A DNA stretch of 15,698 nt from SZUA-254 sp035292425 (GTDB taxonomy: Bacteria > Bacteroidota > Ignavibacteria > UBA10030 > SZUA-254), in the NCBI GenBank assembly GCA_035292425.1, contig DATDQD010000059.1, forward strand, positions 1 to 15,698, in the 5' to 3' direction. The position numbers were made by a program, and so were the translations under genes. The notes under the pieces are model-generated. The model did no database searches and had not been told where the DNA came from. It saw only the letters and a program-made list of their open reading frames with translations. Shown here piece after piece: positions 1-6,420 of the stretch (its first letter is position 1; each line of letters starts with the position of its first letter).

Positions 1-16
1 CATCGAGCCGGCGTAG
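1..16 (+). CDS. accB: C-terminal end of probable biotin carboxyl carrier protein (partial)
   Basis: Only the last four codons and the stop are visible: Ile-Glu-Pro-Ala then TAG at 14-16. Many AccB proteins end in a strand reading roughly 'LFLIEP(A/V)', and accB normally lies directly upstream of accC, as it would here with a 42-bp gap. The call rests on this short tail plus context; the biotinylation motif lies outside the window. In the cell AccB carries the biotin that AccC carboxylates. Confidence 0.5.
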
Positions 17-58
17 GCGGCCGATACCCACACACCGACAGGCAACTCCCGACCGACC

Positions 59-1396
59 GTGTTCAATAAAGTCCTGATCGCCAACCGCGGAGAAATCGCG
101 CTCCGCGTCATCCGCGTCTGCCGAGAACTCGGAGTGAAGACCGTGGCCGTCTATTCCGAGGCCGACCGTGATTCCCTCCACGTGCGGTTTGCCGACGAGG
201 CCGTCTGCATCGGCCCGCCGCCGAGCCGGGACAGCTACCTCCACATCCCACGCATCATCGCGGCCGCCGAGATCACCAACGCCGACGCCATCCACCCCGG
301 GTACGGCTTCCTCTCGGAGCGAGCGCAGTTTGCCGAGATTTGCCAGTCCTCCGGTTTGAAGTTCATCGGCCCCTCCCCCGAATCGATCAGCGCGATGGGC
401 GACAAGGCCCTGGCCAAGGAAACGATGAAGAAGGCCGGTGTCCCGGTGGTGCCCGGGAGCGAAGGGATCCTCAAAGACGCGAAGGCGGGGCTCGAGATCG
501 CGCAGACGATCGGCTACCCGGTGATGATCAAGGCCACCGCCGGCGGGGGCGGCAAGGGGATGAGGGTGGTCTCCGGACCCGATGATCTGGAAAAAGCCTT
601 CCAGATGGCATCCGGCGAGGCAGGCGCCGCGTTTGGAAACGCCGATCTCTACATCGAAAAATTCATCGAGCAGCCGCGCCACATCGAGGTCCAGGTCTTC
701 GGCGACCGATACGGGAACGTGATCCACCTGAACGAGCGCGACTGCACCATTCAGCGGAGGCACCAGAAACTGATCGAGGAGTCGCCCTCGCCGATCGTCG
801 ACGACGAGCTCCGCGAGAAGATGGGGGCGGCCGCGATCAAGGGAGCGAAGGGAGTGAACTACGAGGGCGCCGGAACAATCGAGTTCCTTGTCGATAAGGA
901 TAAAAATTTTTATTTTATGGAAATGAACACCCGGATCCAGGTCGAACACCCGGTGACCGAACTGGTGACGGGGTTGGACCTGATCAAACTCCAGCTTCAG
1001 GTCGCCGCGGGCGAGCGTCTCAGGAAGAAAATCTACAAGCCGCACGGGCACGCGATGGAATGCCGCATCAACGCCGAGGACCCGGCCCATGGATTCCGCC
1101 CCTCCCCGGGCGAAATCAGGAGTTTTCACCTCCCGGGCGGATTCAATGTCCGGTGCGACACGCACTGTTACGCGGGATATCACATCCCGCCGTACTACGA
1201 CTCCCTGATCGCGAAACTGATCGTGTACGCTCCGTCCAGGGAAGAAGCCATCAGGAAAATGAAGAGCGCGCTTGAGGAGTTCACCATCGAAGGAGTGCAT
1301 ACCACCATCCCGTTCCACCGGGAGGTGATGAACAACGATGTGTTCATCGCCGGGCGGTACGATACGGGTTTCATCGAGCACCACTACAAGACATAA
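59..1396 (+). CDS. accC: Acetyl-CoA carboxylase, biotin carboxylase subunit
   Basis: ATP-dependent carboxylation of the biotin on AccB, the first half-reaction of acetyl-CoA carboxylase (malonyl-CoA for fatty acid synthesis), in the cytoplasm. The 445-aa product matches the usual size of about 450 aa. Visible marks are the N-terminal biotin carboxylase fold start (MFNKVLIANRGEIALR), HPGYGFLSE in the N-terminal domain, the ATP-grasp glycine loop KATAGGGGKGM beginning at about Lys158, and the catalytic/metal stretch MEMNTRIQVEHPVTE from residue 287, followed by the C-terminal biotin carboxylase domain. The start is GTG with no clear Shine-Dalgarno; the next residues match the family N-terminus, so it is well placed. 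It follows the probable accB end and precedes gcvH by 11 bp. A short run of AT-ending codons at 894-916 is unlike the rest of the gene. The acetyl-CoA-specific role is inferred from length and from having no fused carrier domain; a propionyl-CoA or pyruvate carboxylase subunit is less likely. Confidence 0.95.
   Translation: MFNKVLIANRGEIALRVIRVCRELGVKTVAVYSEADRDSLHVRFADEAVCIGPPPSRDSYLHIPRIIAAAEITNADAIHPGYGFLSERAQFAEICQSSGLKFIGPSPESISAMGDKALAKETMKKAGVPVVPGSEGILKDAKAGLEIAQTIGYPVMIKATAGGGGKGMRVVSGPDDLEKAFQMASGEAGAAFGNADLYIEKFIEQPRHIEVQVFGDRYGNVIHLNERDCTIQRRHQKLIEESPSPIVDDELREKMGAAAIKGAKGVNYEGAGTIEFLVDKDKNFYFMEMNTRIQVEHPVTELVTGLDLIKLQLQVAAGERLRKKIYKPHGHAMECRINAEDPAHGFRPSPGEIRSFHLPGGFNVRCDTHCYAGYHIPPYYDSLIAKLIVYAPSREEAIRKMKSALEEFTIEGVHTTIPFHREVMNNDVFIAGRYDTGFIEHHYKT
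888..916 (+). promoter_or_regulatory. Possible intragenic promoter inside accC
   Basis: TTGTCG at 888-893 and TATTTT at 911-916 are separated by exactly 17 bp inside a local AT-rich patch of an otherwise GC-rich gene. If active, it would add transcription toward gcvH, gcvP and guaA. The match may be a by-product of the conserved NFYF protein motif being written with AT-ending codons. Confidence 0.2.
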
Positions 1397-1407
1397 AAGA
1401 GAACAGC

Positions 1408-1788
1408 ATGGAATTTCCGAAGGATATTCGCTATACCAGGGACCACGAGTGGGTTCGCATCAACGGCGACACCGGCGTCGTCGGCATCACCGACTATGCG
1501 CAGGGTGAACTGGGCGACATCGTGTTCGTGGAACTTCCCGCCAGGGGGAAAAAAATCAAACGCGGGGAGAGCATGGGCACGATCGAGGCCGTCAAGGCGG
1601 TTTCCGACCTGTATGCCCCTCTCACGGGTGAGGTCGTCGAAGTCAATCCCGAGCTGGAAAAGAACAGCGAACTCGTCAACAAGGAACCGTACGGGAAGGG
1701 CTGGATGATCAGGATCAGGATGGCCGACAAGAACGAGGTGGCCTCGCTGCTCGACGACGCGGCGTACAGGGCACTGGTCGGCAAGTAA
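1408..1788 (+). CDS. gcvH: Glycine cleavage system H protein
   Basis: Lipoyl carrier of the glycine cleavage system. It takes the aminomethyl group from GcvP and shuttles it to the T protein and to lipoamide dehydrogenase. The product is 126 aa, the normal size. The N-terminus (FPKDIRYTRDHEWVR) and the GITDYAQGELGDIVFVELP stretch are typical. The lipoylation site sits in GTIEAVKAVSDLYAPLTGEV, with Lys63 as the modified residue (E. coli Lys64). A purine-rich AAGAG lies upstream of the ATG. It is 11 bp after accC and shortly before gcvP, so it is probably co-transcribed with both. The T protein (gcvT) and the L protein are not in the window and must be encoded elsewhere. Confidence 0.96.
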   Translation: MEFPKDIRYTRDHEWVRINGDTGVVGITDYAQGELGDIVFVELPARGKKIKRGESMGTIEAVKAVSDLYAPLTGEVVEVNPELEKNSELVNKEPYGKGWMIRIRMADKNEVASLLDDAAYRALVGK

Positions 1789-1845
1789 GATCGTTCCCCG
1801 GCGGACCTCCACCCCGGACGGCCCGCGACAATGGTGTGATTCCCT

Positions 1846-1851
1846 GAAAGG
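1846..1851 (+). promoter_or_regulatory. Ribosome binding site deciding the gcvP start
   Basis: GAAAGG ends directly against the ATG at 1852, which leaves no room for that codon to be used, but sits 9 nt before the GTG at 1861. It therefore favours the GTG as the true gcvP start. Confidence 0.5.
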
Positions 1852-1860
1852 ATGTGTACC

Positions 1861-4773
1861 GTGGCTGAACAAGTCAGAATCCCCGCCCTCGATCCATTTC
1901 CCCGGGACTCCTTCGAGCGCCGTCACATCGGCCCCGACCGGGACCGCATTTCCGGCATGCTCGAACGCGTCGGCGCCGCATCGCTCGACGAATTCGTCGA
2001 TGGCGTGATCCCCCGCGGGATCAGGGCCTCCGGCTCCCTCTCGTTCCCGCCCGCATCCGAGGAAGAAGTGCTCCGTACAATGCGCTCGATCGCAGGGAAG
2101 AACCGGCTCTTCCGGTCCCTGATCGGGATGGGGTACAACGATACCCTCACCCCGGCGGTGATCCAGAGGAACATCCTCGAGAACCCGGGATGGTACACCC
2201 AGTACACACCCTACCAGTCCGAGATCTCGCAGGGGAGGCTCGAGGCGCTTCTCAATTTCCAGACGATGGTCATCGACCTGACAGGATTTCCGATCGCGAA
2301 CGCCTCGCTCCTGGACGAGGCCACGGCCGCCGCCGAGGCGATCTCGATGTTCCACAGCATCAGGGGCGCGCAGAGCGGGCCAAAATTCTTCATCTCCGAA
2401 AAATGTCACCCCCAGACGATCGCGGTCCTGCAGACCCGGGCGAAACCGCTCGGTTTCATCCCGGTCGTGGGGGACCACAGAACATTCCAGTTCGACGGGT
2501 CCTTTTTCGGCGCCGTCGTGCAGTACCCCTGCACCGAAGGGACGGTGTACGACTACCGTGACTTCTGCAGGAAGGCCCACGGAGCCGGAGCCCTCGTCGT
2601 CGCCGCCGCCGACCCGCTCAGCCTGGTCCTGCTGACGCCGCCGGCGGAATTCGGTGCTGACGCGGCGGTCGGGAACACGCAGCGGTTCGGCATCCCGATG
2701 GGATACGGAGGGCCGCACGCGGCCTACTTCGCGACCCGCGAAGAATTCAAGAGGTTCGTACCGGGGAGGATCATCGGGGTTTCGGTCGACACGCACGGCG
2801 CTCCGGCCCTGCGGATGGCCCTCCAGACCCGGGAGCAGCACATCAGGAGGGAGAAGGCCACGTCCAACATCTGCACGGCGCAGGCGTTGCTGGCGATCAT
2901 GGCCGGCATGTACGGCGTCTATCACGGGCCCGCGGGCCTGAGGCGCATCGCGAACCGTGTGCATATTCTCACCGCGGCGCTCGCCTCCGGACTTCAGAAG
3001 CTCGGGTACACCGTCCTCCACAGGCACTTCTTCGACACGCTCCTCGTCGCCACGGAGGCCTCGAAGCGCGATGAGATCAGGCGGGCGCTCCTCGAACGGC
3101 GGATCAACGTGCGGTGGTTCGGCGACGGCCTGCTCGGGATCTCCCTCGATGAAGTGAGCGACGAGGCCGAGGTCGAAACCCTCCTCCGGGTGTTCGCGAC
3201 CGGCGGCGCATCGTGCCCCGGGGCGGCCGGCCTGCTGCCGGCGAACGCGGGCGCCTACGCCGGCGCGATGCGGAGGGAATCGGTTTTCATGACCCACCCC
3301 GTGTTCCATTCGTACCGGAGCGAAACGGAAATGCTGAGGTACATCCGGATGCTGGAGGGGAGGGACCTCTCCCTCACGTCGAGCATGATCCCGCTCGGCT
3401 CCTGCACCATGAAACTGAACGCCACGACGGAACTCCTGCCGGTCACCTGGCCGGAGTTCTGCGGGATCCATCCCTTCGCGCCCGCGGACCAGGCGGAGGG
3501 ATACGCGGTCCTCTTCGCGGAACTTGAATCGTATCTCAAACAGATCACGGGCTTTGCCGCGTTCTCCTTCCAGCCCAACTCCGGGGCGCAGGGCGAATAC
3601 TCCGGCCTGCTCGTCATCAGGAGCTACCACGAGTCCCGCGGGGAGGGACATCGCAACGTCTGCCTCATCCCCTCGTCGGCGCACGGCACGAACCCCGCCA
3701 GCGCCGTAATGGCGGGCATGAAAGTCGTCGTGGTGAGGGCGCTCGGGGACGGCTCGATCGACACCGGGGACCTCAGCCGGAAGGCCGCGGAGCACGCGCC
3801 GAACCTGGCCGCGCTGATGGTCACCTACCCCTCGACGCACGGCGTGTTCGAGGAGAGGATCAGGACGATCTGCGACATCGTCCATGCAAACGGCGGCCAG
3901 GTCTACATGGATGGCGCCAACATGAACGCCCAGGTCGGCCTCTGCGCACCGGCGGAACTCGGGGCGGACATCTGCCACCTGAACCTCCACAAGACCTTCT
4001 GCATACCGCACGGCGGCGGCGGGCCCGGCGTCGGCCCGATCGGAGCGGCCCCGCACCTCGTGGAATTTCTTCCGTCGCACCCGCTCGCAGGCCCCCCGGC
4101 TCCGGGCATGACGGGCGCGGTCGCATCGGCCCCCTGGGGCAGCGCGGGCATCCTCGTCGTCTCCTGGGCGTACATCGTCCTGATGGGGGGGGAGGGGCTG
4201 ACCAACGCGACGCGGATCGCCATCCTGAGCGCCAATTACATGGCAGAACGCCTGTCGGAGCACTATGGCGTGCTCTACCGCGGACCCGGCAACAGGGTGG
4301 CCCATGAATTCATACTCGACTTCCGCCAATTCAAGCAGAGCGCGGGCATCGAGATCGAGGACGTCGCCAAGCGGCTGATGGACTACGGATTCCACGCGCC
4401 CACCACCTCCTTCCCGGTCCCGGGAACGCTCATGATCGAACCGACGGAGAGCGAGCCCAGGGAGGAGCTGGACAGGTTCTGCGACGCGCTCATCTCGATA
4501 CGCCATGAGATCGCGGAAATCGAGAGGGGAGAGGCCGACCGCGACGACAACGTCCTCCGCAACGCCCCCCACACCGCGGCGGCCGTGATGTCCTCCGAGT
4601 GGAAACACCCCTACACGCGCGAACGCGCGGCGTTTCCGGCGCCCTGGCTCAGGGCGAGGAAATTCTGGCCCGCGGTGGGGAGGATCAACAACGCGTACGG
4701 CGACAAGAACCTGGTCTGCAGCTGCCCGCCGGTTGAATCGTATGCACAGGACCCCGTCCCCGTCACGGAGTGA
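1861..4773 (+). CDS. gcvP: Glycine dehydrogenase (decarboxylating), single-chain P protein
   Basis: PLP-dependent decarboxylation of glycine with transfer of the aminomethyl group to lipoyl-GcvH, feeding 5,10-methylene-tetrahydrofolate formation. The product is about 970 aa and carries both halves fused (N-terminal pseudo-catalytic and C-terminal catalytic), unlike the split gcvPA/gcvPB type. Marks are FERRHIGP near the N-terminus, SLLDEATAAAEA, MGYGGPHAAYFATR, the IPLGSCTMKLNA motif opening the C-terminal half, SAHGTNPASA, and the PLP-lysine site HLNLHKTFCIPHGGGGPGVG with Lys711 (E. coli Lys706). I chose GTG at 1861 because GAAAGG ends 9 nt before it. The alternative ATG at 1852 sits immediately after that same GAAAGG and would add only MCT. 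The gene overlaps guaA by 4 bp and follows gcvH. The full-length antisense reading frame over it is a GC-rich shadow. Confidence 0.97.
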   Translation: MAEQVRIPALDPFPRDSFERRHIGPDRDRISGMLERVGAASLDEFVDGVIPRGIRASGSLSFPPASEEEVLRTMRSIAGKNRLFRSLIGMGYNDTLTPAVIQRNILENPGWYTQYTPYQSEISQGRLEALLNFQTMVIDLTGFPIANASLLDEATAAAEAISMFHSIRGAQSGPKFFISEKCHPQTIAVLQTRAKPLGFIPVVGDHRTFQFDGSFFGAVVQYPCTEGTVYDYRDFCRKAHGAGALVVAAADPLSLVLLTPPAEFGADAAVGNTQRFGIPMGYGGPHAAYFATREEFKRFVPGRIIGVSVDTHGAPALRMALQTREQHIRREKATSNICTAQALLAIMAGMYGVYHGPAGLRRIANRVHILTAALASGLQKLGYTVLHRHFFDTLLVATEASKRDEIRRALLERRINVRWFGDGLLGISLDEVSDEAEVETLLRVFATGGASCPGAAGLLPANAGAYAGAMRRESVFMTHPVFHSYRSETEMLRYIRMLEGRDLSLTSSMIPLGSCTMKLNATTELLPVTWPEFCGIHPFAPADQAEGYAVLFAELESYLKQITGFAAFSFQPNSGAQGEYSGLLVIRSYHESRGEGHRNVCLIPSSAHGTNPASAVMAGMKVVVVRALGDGSIDTGDLSRKAAEHAPNLAALMVTYPSTHGVFEERIRTICDIVHANGGQVYMDGANMNAQVGLCAPAELGADICHLNLHKTFCIPHGGGGPGVGPIGAAPHLVEFLPSHPLAGPPAPGMTGAVASAPWGSAGILVVSWAYIVLMGGEGLTNATRIAILSANYMAERLSEHYGVLYRGPGNRVAHEFILDFRQFKQSAGIEIEDVAKRLMDYGFHAPTTSFPVPGTLMIEPTESEPREELDRFCDALISIRHEIAEIERGEADRDDNVLRNAPHTAAAVMSSEWKHPYTRERAAFPAPWLRARKFWPAVGRINNAYGDKNLVCSCPPVESYAQDPVPVTE

Positions 4774-6335
4774 ATCGCACCATACTCGACATGCATCCAT
4801 CTGAACTGATCCTCGTTCTCGATTTCGGGTCGCAATATTCACAGCTGATCGCCCGCCGCGTCAGGGAACTCGGCGTCTATTCCGAGCTCCGCGCCTTCGA
4901 CGTGACGGCGGCGGAGATACGGCGCCTCGCACCCCGCGGCATCATCTTCTCGGGGGGGCCCTCAAGCGTCTATGATGACGGCGCCCCGCTCCCCGATCCG
5001 GAGATCCTCGGGCTGGGCATCCCCGTGCTGGGGATCTGTTACGGGCTCCAGATCATCGCGTACCAGAAAGGCGGGGCGGTGGACCCCGGGGCGCGCAGGG
5101 AGTTCGGCAGGGCCGACGTGACCATCGACGACAACAGGGACCTGTTCGCCGGGTTCGATAACGCAACGACACCGGTATGGATGAGCCACGGAGACGCCCT
5201 GACGAGACTGCCGGAGGGGTTTGAACGGCTGGCCCGCTCGGACAATTCCCCCATCTGCGCCGTCCGTGACTCCGCAGGGAAGATCTTCGGCGTGCAGTTC
5301 CACCCGGAAGTCGTGCACACGCCGCGCGGCGTCGAAATACTCCGGAATTTCGCGTTCGGGATCTGCGGCTGCGCCGGCGGGTGGGATTCCGGTTCCATCA
5401 TCCGGATGAAGACCGACGAGATCCGCGAGACCGTTAAAAAGGAGAAGGTCCTCTGCGCGCTCAGCGGCGGAGTCGATTCGTCGGTCCTCGCGGTCCTGCT
5501 CCACGGGGCGATCGGCGAACAGCTGTATTGCATTCACATCAACAACGGCGTGATGCGGAGTTCCGAGAGCGAAAAGATCGTCGAGCTCTACAGGGACCGT
5601 TATCATTTCAATCTGAAATACATCGACGCGACGGACGAATTCCTCGGAAAGCTCGCGGGAGTAGTTGAGCCGGAGCAGAAGCGGAAGGTCATCGGGAAGG
5701 TGTTCATCGACGTCTTCGAGAGGGAAGCCCGCGGGCTGGGCGGAGTGAAATTCCTCGCGCAGGGCACCTTGTATCCGGACGTCATCGAATCGACCTCGTT
5801 CCGCGGGCCTTCCCACACGATCAAGACGCACCACAACGTGGGGGGCCTGCCCGAACGGATGCACCTGAAACTCATCGAACCGTTCCGCGAACTCTTCAAG
5901 GACGAGGTCAGGGCGATCGGCCGGACCCTCCATCTCCCGGAGCATTTTGTCATGCGTCATCCCTTCCCGGGCCCCGGCCTGGCAGTGCGGATCGTCGGCG
6001 ACGTGACTCCCGAAAAACTCCGCATCCTCAGGCAGGTGGACGACATTTTCATCGGGGAGATCAGGAAACAGGGGTGGTACGGGAAACTCTGGCAGGCGTT
6101 CGCCGTCCTCCTCCCGGTGAAAAGCGTCGGGGTCATGGGCGATCAACGCACCTACGAGTGCGTGGCCGCGCTCCGGGCCGTCCACAGCACCGACGGGATG
6201 ACGGCCGACTGGGCGCCCCTCCCGGCGGAACTGCTTTCGGCGGTCTCGAGCAGAATCGTGAACGAGGTACGGGGCATCAACAGGGTGGTCTACGACATCA
6301 GCTCGAAACCGCCGTCGACCATCGAGTGGGAATGA
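4770..6335 (+). CDS. guaA: GMP synthase (glutamine-hydrolysing)
   Basis: Converts XMP to GMP using ATP and ammonia from glutamine; a cytoplasmic enzyme and the last step of guanine nucleotide synthesis. The 521-aa product matches the family length (about 525). Domains in order: class I glutamine amidotransferase with nucleophile Cys90 in GICYGLQ and His178/Glu180 in QFHPEVVH; ATP-pyrophosphatase with the P-loop SGGVDSS from residue 232; C-terminal dimerisation domain with MRHPFPGPGLAVR and the family-typical ending YDISSKPPSTIEWE. The GTG at 4770 overlaps the gcvP stop as GTGA, suggesting translational coupling. An in-frame ATG at 4791 (MHPSELILVLDFGSQ) is an alternative; neither has a clear Shine-Dalgarno, so the start is uncertain by 7 codons. 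The terminator 50 bp downstream ends the operon. Confidence 0.97.
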   Translation: MNRTILDMHPSELILVLDFGSQYSQLIARRVRELGVYSELRAFDVTAAEIRRLAPRGIIFSGGPSSVYDDGAPLPDPEILGLGIPVLGICYGLQIIAYQKGGAVDPGARREFGRADVTIDDNRDLFAGFDNATTPVWMSHGDALTRLPEGFERLARSDNSPICAVRDSAGKIFGVQFHPEVVHTPRGVEILRNFAFGICGCAGGWDSGSIIRMKTDEIRETVKKEKVLCALSGGVDSSVLAVLLHGAIGEQLYCIHINNGVMRSSESEKIVELYRDRYHFNLKYIDATDEFLGKLAGVVEPEQKRKVIGKVFIDVFEREARGLGGVKFLAQGTLYPDVIESTSFRGPSHTIKTHHNVGGLPERMHLKLIEPFRELFKDEVRAIGRTLHLPEHFVMRHPFPGPGLAVRIVGDVTPEKLRILRQVDDIFIGEIRKQGWYGKLWQAFAVLLPVKSVGVMGDQRTYECVAALRAVHSTDGMTADWAPLPAELLSAVSSRIVNEVRGINRVVYDISSKPPSTIEWE

Positions 6336-6373
6336 CACCGGTGGGAAACCCCCGGCTCATTATGCGCGACATG

Positions 6374-6412
6374 AAAATAAAAAGGGGCGCTCCCGGAAGC
6401 GCCCATTTTTTT
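6374..6412. terminator. Bidirectional intrinsic terminator between guaA and nrdJ
   Basis: A perfect 7-bp stem, GGGCGCT (6385-6391) with AGCGCCC (6398-6404), and a 6-nt loop. On the plus strand it is followed by seven Ts (6406-6412). On the minus strand it is followed by a T-rich tract, the complement of the A-run at 6374-6383. It lies between the 3' ends of two convergent genes, so it can stop guaA transcripts in one direction and nrdJ transcripts in the other. Confidence 0.88.
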
Positions 6413-6420
6413 ATCGGGTG

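Noticed and set aside
1384..4842. A 1152-codon open frame on the minus strand antisense to gcvH and gcvP
   Set aside because: It is antisense to two clear enzyme genes, its translation is Arg/Asp/His/Gly-rich without any domain, and long antisense frames are expected in GC-rich codon-biased DNA.
4962..6338. A 458-codon minus-strand frame antisense to guaA
   Set aside because: Same shadow pattern, with no ribosome binding site or domain, opposite a complete GMP synthase.
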